A model generated the notes under the pieces. It was not told the DNA's origin and did no database searches. It saw nothing but the letters and a program-made list of their open reading frames with translations. DNA of 64,000 nucleotides, taken from assembly GCA_023213395.1 (NCBI GenBank), contig CM041465.1, positions 50,041,741 to 50,105,740 of the forward strand, read 5' to 3'. Both the position numbers and the translations under genes were made by a program. Source of the DNA: Cycas panzhihuaensis. Its lineage: Eukaryota; Cycadophyta. The first letter of the stretch is position 1, and the number at the start of each line of letters is the position of its first letter. Shown here piece after piece: positions 35,435 through 47,023 of this stretch.

Positions 35435-37674
35435 ATTGAGGTTTGATTGTAGATTGAAGAATATGAAGGTGATTGAAAAAAAATAATCACTTACTAAAAG
35501 TACTAATCATTAGACTAATATTTTAATAGGAATAATTGAAGAAAGCATTCTAATATGCATTACTTGTACTTAAAGAAAAAAAATCACATGTTTGCAGACA
35601 TATTGAATAAACAAACGATTTCTTAAAAAATCCCCTTAAGTAGTCCCTTTTTTTGAAAAAGTTCCTCCTTAATTTAAGAAATAAATAGTTCCCCTGAGGT
35701 GTTTAATATCTAAGAAAGTTTGTAAAATATAAAATTAAAGTAATTAATTATTTTTGTAAATAATAAAAAAGCTAATTTATAAAAAGAAGAAAAATTAAGT
35801 AAAAAATATCTTGTAATAAAGAGAAATAATTCTAGTATAATTGTCCATGATTATATCAAGAGTAGGATTAAGTTGACTTGAAAAAAGAGCACCCTCAACT
35901 ATTAACTAAACCTAATGAAATATTGAAACTTAGGTAAAAAATTGTCTTGTATCAAGGTGATAATCTTTTACACATTATTTAATAGAAAAGCACAAAGGTA
36001 ACAAGACAATAATTAATTAATTTAAAATCTTAGAATCTAACCCTAAAAATTTGATGTGTGGGTAGGGTAATACCATTCTATATTATTAGAAAGATCTTAT
36101 GATTAATCTATAACCAAATTAAAAGTCAGGATGTATTGAAATAGTGAGATCACATACTTAAGTAAGATAGAAACTAAGTGAAATTAAAAAGGGCTTTATA
36201 ATAATCAATATAAAAGGAGGGGTTAGAAAAGGAGTATGAAAATATTAACTTAAAGAAGGGAAGAGTTTAGATTAATATATACTAATGTGATTAAGGGAGG
36301 GTTAAGTTATAAATTAGGGTTATTACATCTAGTTACTAAAGGTTAATTAAACAAAAGTTTTAAGTTATAAATTAATGTATACTATAGACAGTTTTAGATT
36401 GATTTACACTAAAGATTAATTAAAAGGAGGTAGTTTAATTAAAAGGGATTATAATTAATTTATGAATGTGATTAAGGGGGGATATAAACTTAATGTGATA
36501 AGGGGGTATTAGGATTAAATCGAAATATAATGTAAAAGAGGGGGGGGGGGGGGGGGGTGTATTGTTTATTAAATAAAAATAAAAGAGGAATTGAAAAAAA
36601 CAAAGTCGGCGGACAGACCCGACAGTTTAATTAAAACACAAAAATTGAAATTTTATTTGATTTAAGGTCCGTGGGGGGGTGGTAAAGGTAGAAACCCTAC
36701 CTGTTTATCGCTTTCGTGGCAGTGGCGGTGGCTGGGTTTACAGGTCAATGAGGGCATTGAGGCGGCGACTGAGGTTGCAGGTTGACGAGGGCATTGTGGC
36801 GGTGGCTGTGACTTTGTGCAGGTTTGTTGGAGCAACGGCGATGCTCCTCATCGACTTGCAGGTCTGGATCTTGGAGGCTACAACGATTTATGAAGGCTTC
36901 TTCATCTGCATCTCATTATCTTCAATCATCCCTGCTATCAATGCTCTCTCCTTCTTGTAGTTTGTTCTTCGATGGCGGCGCTTCCAGAGGATTTATGCAA
37001 GTCTAGTTCGACTTCCTCCGAGTCCTCTCCCATGCATGGAGTCAAATTGGCTGGTCTTGCTTGCTGCTCTGCAACAAAGACGTACTAGTTTGTTTTGCTG
37101 CTCTGCAACGAAGGCGTGCTAGTTTACTTTGCCACTCTACAATGAAGGCATGCTAGTTTTTCTTTGCTTGTAGGTCCTAAAAATCTTGGTTATCTCTGTC
37201 TCCATACAGCTTTGTATTTGACCCTAGTTAGGGTTTCTTTAGAAGAATAATCTTTGTTATGGCAGTTTCAGAGTAGAATATTACATTTTAGGCCTAGTTA
37301 GGGTTTTTACTGCAAGGACGACCTTTGTTATGGGTTTTTTTTTTTTGTACGGCTCTGCCTTAATGGTAGGTTTTTTTATTTTGAGTACAGCTCTGCCTTA
37401 ATGGCCATTTAAGTATAGGTTTTGATGTAAAAAAAAGTCTGTAGACTGATATGTAAAAAAAAAAAATCTACCTTAATGGTAGTTTGTATAAAGGACTGTT
37501 GAAAGATTTTGTGTTAATGATGGTTTGTATAAAAGCTTATTGAATTAGGGATTTTGCCTTAATGGCAGTTTTTCAAAAAAACTTGGTTTTGACGAAATAA
37601 TCACTGTGACTAAAAATAAAAAATAAAAAAAGGGTTTTGGATGGTTAATAAAAAAATAAAATAACATGCATAAT
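35435..37674. other. Leader of copia A, 2.2 kb, with G-tract and degenerate repeats
   Basis: Between primer site and gag. No domain recognised. It contains an 18-base G run (36540-36557), a GGC/GGT-rich block at 36670-36860 and a set of spaced repeats around ccttaatgg (37250-37570). The GC-richer 36.6-37.2 kb part contrasts with AT-rich 35.45-36.5 kb, so it may include acquired DNA. The plus-strand frame 36679-36960 has no recognised motif. Confidence 0.6.
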
Positions 37675-37688
37675 GAGCTCTAATACCA
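37675..37688 (-). other. Primer binding site of copia A (Met-tRNA type)
   Basis: The plus strand gagctctaatacca reads TGGTATTAGAGCTC on the minus strand, directly after the LTR end TTCTACA. This is the Met-tRNA PBS with one C-to-T change. It fixes the minus orientation of A. Confidence 0.88.
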
Positions 37689-38123
37689 TGTAGAAATAGG
37701 CATATACACAATGTCACCACAGGATCACATAGTAAAGCAATTACAGGTAACAAATGACACTACACATATACACTAGATTGACAGGTGGAAAACCCCTTTT
37801 CGGGAAGAAAAACCACCTCCTAAGTTATCTAATTTTATTAATAAAAATACAGAATAGAAAACCATGTAAGAAAATTACCTACAAACCAAACCGGCCTTTG
37901 AAAAAGGCATTAAGACAGCCCTCCTAAATTCCTGGGAGACATGTTCTAGGAATTTAGGAGATTAAATACTAAGGAGGTTCGTTGAAATGCAGTTTTACAA
38001 TTTCAACAACCTTCCACAAATTTAATTAAATAAACCTAAGATAAAAAATATTACAATGACTTAAATTTTATTTTAGACATGTGACATAAATAATTACATA
38101 AGTTTACATTATAAAATCTAACA
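37689..38123 (-). repeat. 5' LTR of copia A
   Basis: 435 bp, TGTAGAAATA...ATCTAACA, aligned end to end with 13852-14285 (about 29 differences by eye, mostly transitions). On the minus strand it precedes the primer site. Confidence 0.95.
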
Positions 38124-38128
38124 GATAC

Positions 38129-38455
38129 CATGTAAGTTATTAAAAATTAAATCTAATATGAATGAAGATCTAGCTTCATAAGGTTAACTATTAATTTAAC
38201 ATAAAAATTCTATTCACATTAGTGATATAATTTTAAAGTAATATTAGCTCTCATTAATTTAAACTATACACTAAATTCACATAAATACAAATTCTAAAAG
38301 AATCTAATCCCTAACCAGGTGATACATGTGATGTAAAAGTTATAACCCCCAATGACTCACCACTTATAAATAAATTAAATAGTCCTAATGTCTAATATAT
38401 TATAGAACTTTACAAGGAAGCTCATAACCTAAGTTATAATCCATGAACAAACATT
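38129..38455. other. Sequence between copia A and copia G
   Basis: AT-rich, no recognised gene. It is the right-hand continuation of the DNA into which A inserted: rejoining gives tttgataccatgtaag, which could be the end of the C LTR or a primer-site/LTR junction of another minus-strand element. Confidence 0.4.
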
Positions 38456-39911
38456 AATATCAACATATAATGCCCCAATGAAGAATGATACTTAGGAGTT
38501 AGTTTATTTACCGCTTAGGAAGAATGCCATTAGAACAAAATAGGTTTACAAGACTAAGTACAACTCATATGGGTTAATTGAAAAGTAGAAGGTCTGACTA
38601 AGTATAAAGGGCTATGCTCAAGTTAAATGCATTGATAATAATAAAATATTTACACCTATAATAAAGTTAGAAATAATTAGATTAATCACAGTCTTAGTTG
38701 TATAACATGTTTAGATAGTCCATCACATGGATATGAAGAGTGCCTTCTTGAATGGATATATTGATAAGGAAATATATGTCTAACAACATAAGGATTTTAA
38801 GATAAAGGATAAGGAAGATGAGGTCTATAAACTTAAAAAGGTCTTACATGGACTTAAACAAACACCTAAAGCATGATACTCTAGGATTGATAAATACTTC
38901 AGGATAAAGGACTCCTAAGGAGTCAATTAAATCCTAACTTATATATTAAGTTGCAAGGAAGTTCAATATTGATTATGGGTTTATATATTGATGACCTTGT
39001 GTACACTAGGAATTATGACTTCTTGTCCTGAAAATTTAATATAGATATGTGTCAGAATTTTAAAATGATAAATTTGAGATGTATGAATTATTTATTAAGC
39101 ATTGAAGTATGGCAGGATGAATAGGGAATATTTGTATCATAAAGAAAATAAACATTAAATGTATTGTATAAATTTTACATGGATAGTTGTAAGCCACTTA
39201 TAACACTAACAGAAGTTAGATTAAAATTATCTAAGTATGAGGAGTTTGAATCAGTTAACCCTACTCTTTATAAGTAATTGATTGAGAGACTTATTTACTT
39301 GACTTCAACTCAACTAGACGTTATGCATGTAATAAATGTAGTTTTAAGTTTATGCATAATCCTAAAATAAAATATTAGCAAGCAACCAAAAGAGTTCTTA
39401 AGTATCTCAATGAGACTATTGGGTATGGACTTCATTATAGGTCATGAGGTGATTATAGGTTAATTAGTTATACAAACTCAAATTAGGTAGGTTGTGTAGA
39501 TTATAGGAAGGTTCAATAGTAATAACATAGAGTTCAAAGAAGCATGCAACATTATCTCTTTCTACCACAAAAATATAGTAAAAAGTATGTGTAGTAAGAG
39601 CTTATGAGATAGATTAATTTAAGATATTACTTTAAGAATTACAAAAAGAAAAGATTCATCTCACACAACTATTCTGTGATAATAAAAATATAATTTAGAT
39701 GACAAAGAATCTATTGTTTTATGGTAGGGATAAGCACATTGAAACATAACAATGTTTCTTAAAAAAATTAGTGTAACAAGGAGAACTAGAGCTAGTCTAT
39801 TACAACATAGAGAATTAGGTGGTAGATATCTTCACAAAGATAATAAAATAAAATTTAGTAAATTTAGAGATAAGCTTGGAATCTTCCTAAATGGGTATTA
39901 TGGGGGTGAAA
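38456..39911 (+). pseudogene. Copia G: reverse transcriptase and RNase H remnant
   Basis: Plus-strand frames with many stops: VYKTKYNSYGLIEK, KGYAQVKCIDNNKIFTP, MDMKSAFLNGYIDKEIYV, DEVYKLKKVLHGLKQTPKA, KYFRIKDS (RT), then decayed RNase H with SSKKHATLSLSTT, TQLFCDNKNI, HIET and VVDIFTKI. A polypurine tract (atgggggtgaaa) ends at 39911 and an LTR-like start follows. Gag and integrase are absent. Confidence 0.75.
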
Positions 39912-40416
39912 TATTGGGATAATGCCCATATTAGGGCTATCTATCAAATCTTTATATGTCCAGATTATTTAGTATTTATAAACGACAGACAGTTTTAGAC
40001 TTTAAGGTATGTGTCTAAAGTCCTTCTTATATTACTATGGGGTCTAAAGACCTTGGTGTTCATCAACACTACCATTCTCTTCAAGTATTTCATCCCTTCT
40101 CTAGTTTATCATTTGTTTCCATGAGATACTAATATTAAATAAGAGTTGATCTATTTGTTTTAGGATTCTACTTTAGAGTATGATCATGCTTAACCCACTC
40201 AAACCCACTTCTATGAAATTCCACCATAAGATATTTGATAAAGTGCCATTATGAACTTGAGGCTTCATCCATACGTTATTCCTATAAATAATAGGCTCAA
40301 TGACCTAGTCTTGATCACTTAAAGATTTCAAGTTACTCCTTGGCTTCTAATTACCTTTGTTTAAGTCTTCTTAATACCATCTTTATCACCCTCCCAACTC
40401 TTTTCCTAAAGAAAGA
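39912..40416 (+). repeat. Probable 3' LTR of copia G
   Basis: Begins TATTGGGATAATGCCC directly after the G polypurine tract. It would be TGTTGGGATAAT with one G-to-A change, and the same TGTTGGGATAAT start opens the LTR of element I at 62601. The right end was not defined; it is bounded by the E LTR near 40417. Confidence 0.45.
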
Positions 40417-41290
40417 TGATACTTAGTAATTGATATCCCCCTTTCCTACTTTAGTCAAAAGCATGTAAATAAATTAAAAAATCAAAATATATAGTTGTAG
40501 CAATAGAAAGAATAATTCAAGTAGGGATAGTAGTATAGTTTAAGGAGTACATCCAAATGATGTTTTTTTCTAAAGAAAATGATTGAGTGCCTAAAATATA
40601 TATTATTAGATGTACCTTGATCACTTCTATAGATAAGATATCTCAATGTTACAAATGGCCAAAGAAAGAATAATTTACAAATTATTCATCCATGAACTTG
40701 TGAACAAAGAGAATAACAAATAATAAGGAACAATCTTTTACATGTAAGTCTTCTAATTTCACATTTACAGTAATAAATAAATAAACATAGGCACTAATTT
40801 GTGAAGATAGGAATGACCAAACAATGAAGGAAAAACAAAGTATATAAAGAAGCATCTGACCTTGAAAATATGAAATACAAGCAAATATAACAAAGATACA
40901 TAGAAACTCATCCCCAAACCTATGAAATACACAAAATACACAATAATGAATAGGTTCAAAGGATAAGTTGGCATCTAATAATATTAAATTTATACATGAT
41001 AACTGACAAGTCAACTCAACAAGTAGAAAATGATCTAAAATAGTGCTTTGAAGCATTTTTCACTTCATAAGTAATAGAAGTATGAAAAAACTATTGAACT
41101 GTTTGAAGGATGAACTTACTAACTCTACGGTTAAATCGATGAGATATGAAATTAATGGACAATGATCATCTTGGATAGATCTAACTATAGTATGAAGTAT
41201 GCTTCATTCTAGTACAATGGTTATAATAGAAAATAAATTCAAAGGAAAAGGGTAGCAACTTGCTAGAAAGAGGATAATTTTTTACTATTA
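40417..41290 (+). repeat. 5' LTR of gypsy E, left part
   Basis: Aligns with the first part of 57153-58774 (shared tracts such as atgtaaataaattaaaaaatcaa and tccaaatgatgttttttt). It stops exactly where the copia D LTR begins at 41291, at an actatta that is uninterrupted in the other copy. The antisense open frames at 40682-41056 and 57502-57780 are related to each other because the LTRs are; no gene is inferred. Confidence 0.82.
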
Positions 41291-41506
41291 TGTTAGAATA
41301 TTAACATTCTATCCTATGTTTTACTTTAGGGGTCTCTTATGTATAATTAATAATCCCGTGTTAGGATCCCTCTTCTATTAAAACATAATAGTTGACATAT
41401 ATGTACTAGGACTCTTTTATAAACTAGATGCATTTATATAAGAGAGAAACTCTTACCCATCAATTAAGAAAGATCAATTTTCTTTCATATTCTATTTTTT
41501 TGAACA
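41291..41506 (+). repeat. 5' LTR of copia D
   Basis: 216 bp, TGTTAGAATATT...TTTGAACA. Same length and order as 53487-53702. Confidence 0.9.
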
Positions 41507-41521
41507 TGGTATTAGAGCAAG
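41507..41521 (+). other. Primer binding site of copia D
   Basis: TGGTATTAGAGCAAG directly after the LTR CA end: the Met-tRNA PBS with one C-to-T change. Confidence 0.88.
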
Positions 41522-42177
41522 ACCATCAGGGCATATAATATTTAAAATTTTCTTAAAAGGATATTAAAAGTTAAAATAGAAGTTTTCCAAAGGAAAGTAA
41601 TACTAGAAGTCATTATACGAAACCCCTATACAGATTTGTATGGCTTTGTAAGGCCAAAATTCAAAGTATTAAAATTGTAACCAAATGTTACCAATAAGGA
41701 TATTTTGATGAGTAGAGTCTATTATCCCAAAGGGTCAACTATAAATTTGGCCTTTATAAGTGAGAAATCATAAAAAATTAAGAACACAATTAAATAAGAG
41801 CTCTAATCAAAATTTTATATGTAGATCCTAATATGCATTAAAGGGATCTACATTTCAGGGGTGTCTATTTTGGAATCTGTACACATATACATTTTTTGTA
41901 CAACCATATAATCATGCAATCCTAACTTATTATGGAAGAAAAAATAGTAATTTTTTATAGTCCACTATTTTTTCTAAAAAATAACCTTTATTTACTCACT
42001 AAGAGACTCAAACAAGTTAACTAGACAAAATTATAGGGCTTGGAAAATAAAATGAAGGGTATTTCATTTACCAAAAATGCCTAGGATATTGTTATTGATA
42101 AAGAAAAAAAACTATTTTCCATAGATATTATAAAGCTTGTCAGTTAGAAATAAAGAGATAGACATGCCTTGGCAACT
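41522..42177 (+). pseudogene. Leader and gag N-terminus of copia D
   Basis: After an AT-rich leader, frames near 41990-42177 show NNLYLLTKRLKQ, ENKMKGISFTKNA, DIVIDKEKK, matching the start of copia gag (Y-x-x-W-x-x-K-M, then W-x-I-V). The frame is cut at ALATII by copia F and resumes at 49868. Confidence 0.55.
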
Positions 42178-42182
42178 ATTAT

Positions 42183-42747
42183 TGAAGGGAAGTAGAAGTT
42201 CAAGATAGCTTCCACTCAGAATCCATTCTCATAAAGTACTCAAAATATGCACACATAACTAACAAAAAAATATGAGGAGGTTAAATTAACTAATCCTCCA
42301 ATATCAACATCAATATTTCATTAATCACTCATAAGTTTATATTACATTGAGTTATGCCTCATGTATATATACATTTACAGTTATGTAAAAGACATAAGGA
42401 ATATAAAAGGTTGATTATACAAGGTGATATTTGACACCTTGTATGATCAACTTACAAAAGTATTACAATGAGGTATGAGTAAATATAATCCCACGTACCT
42501 AGGCTTACAACCTCAAGTTGTAATGACACATTATATGATCAACTTACAAAAGCGTTATAATGAGGTATGAGTAAATATGATCCCACATACTTAGGCTTAC
42601 AACCTCAAGTTGTAACTTTTCATAAATATGACACTAATACCCTTATAATATACTAACTTATTAATATCACTTTAATATTACAAATATACATTACATTTAT
42701 AAAAGAATTAAGTTGAACTAATAAAATCAACATTAATTCTTCTATCA
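42183..42747 (-). repeat. 3' LTR of copia F
   Basis: TGAAGGGAAGT...TTCTATCA, 565 bp. Compared with the right LTR it lacks about 440 bp after the ttaaatta near 42287 and has a 92-bp tandem duplication at 42442-42620. Confidence 0.88.
42442..42620. repeat. 92-bp tandem duplication in the left LTR of F
   Basis: Two units starting at 42442 and 42534 share tatgatcaacttacaaaag, then gaggtatgagtaaatat and ttacaacctcaagttgtaa, with several point differences. The right LTR has a single copy, so the duplication followed insertion of F. Confidence 0.9.
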
Positions 42748-43110
42748 CCCTCCCTTAATGATGAGTTCATTAATTTTGATATCAAGGCCATATTAAAACT
42801 ATTTAAATTTATCACGATGAGGTACTTTAGTGAAGATATCAATAATTTGTTCATTGATCAACTTATAAACTAAATAAATTTTACCATTTTAAACATGCTC
42901 CCTAATAAAATAATAGTGCACCTTGATATGCTTTATTCTTGCATGGAAGATAGGATTCTTGGTTAATTTAAGAACACTTTGATTGTCATAGTAGAGAGTA
43001 GTAGCTTGTGTCTGATCAATATCAAGCTCTTTAAAAATCCTTCTAAGTCAAATAACCTTAGTAGTTATACTAACAACAACTTTATACTCTAATTTAGTGG
43101 AGGATAAGGT
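42748..43110 (-). pseudogene. Copia RNase H C-terminal part, element F
   Basis: Minus-strand frame with LRRIFKELDIDQTQATTLYYDNQSVLKL (copia DNQSAI block), NPIFHARIKHIKVHYYFI (R-T-K-H-I-D-I-x-x-H-F-x-R), and QIIDIFTKVPHRDKF (ADIxTKxL). It ends just before the polypurine tract. Confidence 0.82.
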
Positions 43111-44300
43111 GACATTTGGCTACTTTTTATAACTCCATAAAATTGAGGTAGAACCGAGGTTAAGATAGTAACCTGAGGTCAATCTATAATTATCCTTTCA
43201 TCTAGCCCAATCAACATTTGTGTAGCTTACCAAAGAAGGATAAACCACCTAAAACTAGTTAAATCCAAACTGAAGTGAACCTCAAAGATGTTATAGGATT
43301 TGTATAGATACTTTCCAAAGTGAAAACTAGGGTTGAGTCATAAACCTTGAGTAGATCCCAATAACACATAAAATATTAGGTTAAATATGTCTAAGGTAAA
43401 TTAGTTTTCCTACAAGTTGCCTATATAAAGTAGAATCTATAGGTTTACCATGCTTGTTAATATCTATCTTTAATCTAGTCTCTGTAGGAGTTGGCGATAG
43501 CTTATATACCTCCATTCTAAAATTTTAAAGGATCTCCCCTATGTATTTTCACTATGAAAGGAAGATGTGGCTTGGCTATTACCATACTTCCATGCTAAGA
43601 AATTAATGAAGTAACATAAGGTCAACCATCTCAAAGATGTTATTCAGTTCTCTTTGAAAGTATGAAATCCACTCTATTTCATTACCTATTATCAATAAAT
43701 CATCAATATATAGTACAAATAGAGTGATTGAATTATTTTAAATTCTAATATATAAATTTAAGTATAAGGATGAGCATATAAGTCTATGTTTCTAAAAGTA
43801 CTCATCTATTTCACATACCAAGCATGAGGTGATTGCTTAAGGTTATAAAGAGCCTTTTTCAAGTTGTAAACTAGATGTTTTTTTTCTATGAACAACATAA
43901 TTGTGAAGTTGATTTAGGTATACTTCCTCTTATAAATTGCCATTCAAGAAGGTATTTTTCATATCCACTTGAAAGATTGACTAATTAAATTGAGTTGGTA
44001 AAGTCAAGATAAGCCTCATAGTAGTCATGTTGGCAATAGAGGTAAATGTATCCTCATAATCAATGCCCTTAATCTCTTTAAAACCTTTAGTAACTAATCA
44101 TATTTTATGACTTTAAATGAAGCCATCTACATAAAATTTCATTTTGTAAATCCATACGTAATCAATTAGTTTATTTTCATTAGGCAGTTTAACTAGCTCT
44201 TAAGTATTGTTTTGTAAAATGGAATCCATCTCCTTATTTATAACTACTTACTACTTTTGATTTACAATAATTTCTTCAAAAGTGGTAGCTTCAGGAGTTG
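43111..44300 (-). pseudogene. Copia reverse transcriptase, element F
   Basis: Heavily interrupted minus-strand frames on the segment between integrase and RNase H. The plus-strand complement shows the reverse of copia RT blocks (for example the sequence for FLNGNL near 43930-43960 and the position of YVDD near 43690). Order and spacing fit RT; no frame is open for long. Confidence 0.65.
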
Positions 44301-44689
44301 ATAACACTTCTACCATTAAGGCAAAGTTGGTAGATGATATATACTTAAATTGCCTCTTAGTTTGTTATAGTGGTGATAGAGAAGAAGTGATCACTTGTTA
44401 GTACTATTTGGAGAGCTAATTTGAAGTGACCTCTTCTTAAACATCTTTTGAAAGACTTATTGATGTGGATATTAAAGTAGAGGTTAGAGATATAGATAAA
44501 GTACTAGGATTATATGATATTTATGGAGGCAATTAAACTATAGGAATACTATGAGTATCAGGAGCTTCTATAAATTGTTCATCAAAGAATGAAAGTTGAG
44601 TTATATTTAAGCCTTGGATTTCTTCAAAAAAGATAATATCCCAAGATGTATATATTTGCTTATTAGTAGGATCATAAAATTTATATGAT

Positions 44690-45480
44690 TTGTAGCTGGG
44701 CTAGTAGCCAATAAAATACATTTCATACATGTATTATCTAGCTTCTTTCTTTGTTCTTTCTATTTGAGCATATACATTATATAACTAAAGGTATGCAAAA
44801 ATGAGATCATGGGTTTTTTACCTAACCAGGTTTCCTCATGTGTAATATTCAAGATAGTCTTAGGTGAACTTCAATTTATAAGGTAAGATATTATTTTAAG
44901 GGCTTTAGCCTAAAATTAAAGTCCCAATTTTTTAGTGACAAGAATGGCTTTGTCTTTGCTAACCAAGGCCTAGTTCATATGCTCAGCAACTCCATTTTGA
45001 TATAACGTGTAAAGGGAAAAAGAATTATCATTAAATTCCATTATCCTTATAAAATTAGGTAAAATATTTAGGATATATTTACCTCCATTATTAAAGTGAA
45101 GTATTTTAATTAGCTTCCCAGATTCCAATTTAATTCCATATTGAATTCTTTAAAAATTTTAAATGCTTTTGATTTTTACTTTAGGAAATAAACCCAAACT
45201 TTTTAGGAATAATCATCAATAAATATAATAAAATATTGGTAATTACTAAAATGTATTTAAGACATGGGTCCATAAATATCAAAATATACCAAGCCCAATG
45301 GTTCCTTAATATGTTAGGCTCTTTCATTTTATCTGAACAAAGCTCGATGATGTTTTTCCATGACACTAGCCTCACAAATACATTTAGTCTACTTGATAGT
45401 TGGTATTCCATGTACCATATTCAATTTGAAAAGTAGATGATGGCTATTCATATTCAAATAACTAAGGTGTTAATACCATA
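44690..45480 (-). pseudogene. Copia integrase, element F
   Basis: Minus-strand reading at 45180-45420 gives a CEASVMEKHHRALF-like zinc-region end, EPLGLVYFDIYGPM (first Asp: FDIYGPM) and FIIFIDDYS.KVWVYFLK. Further left, a decayed NGVAE block (near 44980) and the C-terminal part up to about 44690 follow. Stops are frequent. Confidence 0.78.
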
Positions 45481-45939
45481 ATTAGTCTTTTAGAAGTCTT
45501 TGAGAAACAAGTACTTTTAGAGCAAGTTGTTCATCAATATTTGAAGTGGAAGTAGAAGTATTTGAAGTGGAAGCTATATTACTATAAGAGCCAATATCAG
45601 TTGGCAAGAATAAATGTTTTGAAATTACAACAAGCTTATATAGACCTTGGTCTTCATATCTATATGCAATCAAATTACCATTCAAATATGTAATCAAATA
45701 TTTTCTAAGATGATTGAATAAAACATCAAAGTATTATTTATTTATCTGGCTAACTAATGATACATTATGTGTTATGTTAGGCATATAGAAGACATTATTG
45801 AGATGATATCAAATATCAAAATTGTTTAGAGATATGGGAGCATTGTTAATCTTGACAACCTCTAAAATAATATCATCATCAAATATAATTTATTGGTTCT
45901 ACATTGGCCTTATATTTGTAAGCAGTTCTTTAAAACCTA

Positions 45940-47023
45940 TCATATGATGAGAGGTTCCATAATCTATCAATTAGGATTTATCAAAATGATATCTAGATAA
46001 TACAGTAAAAAAAAGGTTTTCTAAATTGGCCATGTGGCCTCCTTGATTTTTATTATATCTTTAGTTATGATTTCTATTTTATTGGTTTCCTTGAGGAGGA
46101 TTTTGATTCTGTCTCCTTAGTCCTTAAAATTCATTTTGGTTTTTCCTTTGTAGTTGTTAATAATTACCATATCTATGATTCTAATTCTCTCACATGGTAG
46201 GGTAGTTTTAGTATTGTTATTATTAAAGATCAACTTTCTTCTTCCTATAATTAGGTACAATGTGTTCATATTTATCACAGTAATGATAAACAACTTGAGT
46301 AGCATAGTGTGGTTACTATCAACACTATTGATAAGGATGTTGGTTCAAATCCATTAAGTTAAACTACTAAGTTAAGTATGGATGCTATTATCTCCCTCTA
46401 TATCATACTACAAAGGTAGGAGTAGAAGAGGAAGCACTTGAATCTCCCAATCTATTTAGAATGCATTCCTCTTGAAGTAGTAAACCTTTAAAGGTGTTAA
46501 AGTCAAATGTGGCAAGATAATCAGTATGAGACAAGTTAGATATAAGGGAATTATATCCTATTGGCAAAATATTGACTATATAAGATATAAAATCATTATC
46601 ATCAAGTGGTTGTCCCATAACACTTAACTAGTTCTTAATTGATTTGACTAGTATCAGATGAGCTACAACTGATCTAAAAAATGGTATAAAGTATAGCTAG
46701 GCTTTGAGCATAATAACTCTTATATTGACCTTCCTTTCATATAATGCATAGATTATAATCCAAGTTTTAATAGAAGTGGGGGTAAGTTTAATATTTTACT
46801 CAACATTATCTTTGTAGCACAAGTGTATGGAAGAAATAACAACTTCATTAAATTCTTTAAAGGATGCTACAATAGCAAGATCAATAAGAATAATAATACT
46901 AGGATCATATTAAAAGAAATATAAGCCCATAATTTGTTTATTATTACAATATTCTTGACTTATTTGTCCCAAGCTAAGAAATAATCACTATTAGATAATT
47001 TAATTGTATTACTTGCAACCATT
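45940..47023 (-). pseudogene. Copia gag, zinc knuckle and protease site, element F
   Basis: The ATG at 47023 gives MVASNTIKLSNSDYFLAWD, the gag start (L-x-x-x-N-Y-x-x-W). 46403-46618 reads QPLDDNDFISYIVNILPIGYNSLISNLS and FKGLLLQEECIL, typical UBN2 gag. The zinc knuckle at about 46245-46300 reads YHYCDKYEHIVPNY, where cysteines 1 and 3 are tyrosines. Near 45945-45985 IDYGTSHHMIGF is the protease site (D-S-G-A-S with Ser to Tyr and Ala to Thr). Confidence 0.8.

Larger units (their letters stand above)
13852..38123 (-). mobile_element. Copia A: complete minus-strand Ty1/copia element, split by gypsy T
   Basis: LTRs at 13852-14285 and 37689-38123, a Met-type primer site beside the right LTR, a polypurine tract beside the left LTR, and gag-protease-integrase-RT-RNase H in copia order on the minus strand. 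Flanking bases gatat (13847-13851) and gatac (38124-38128) are a 5-bp target duplication with one change. Without the 16.8-kb T insertion the element is about 7.4 kb, long for copia because of a 2.2-kb leader. LTRs differ at roughly 7% of positions by eye. Confidence 0.93.

Noticed and set aside
40682-41056. Antisense 124-codon hydrophobic frame, with a related frame at 57502-57780
   Set aside because: Related only because both lie in the E LTR pair; low-complexity and without start or domain support.
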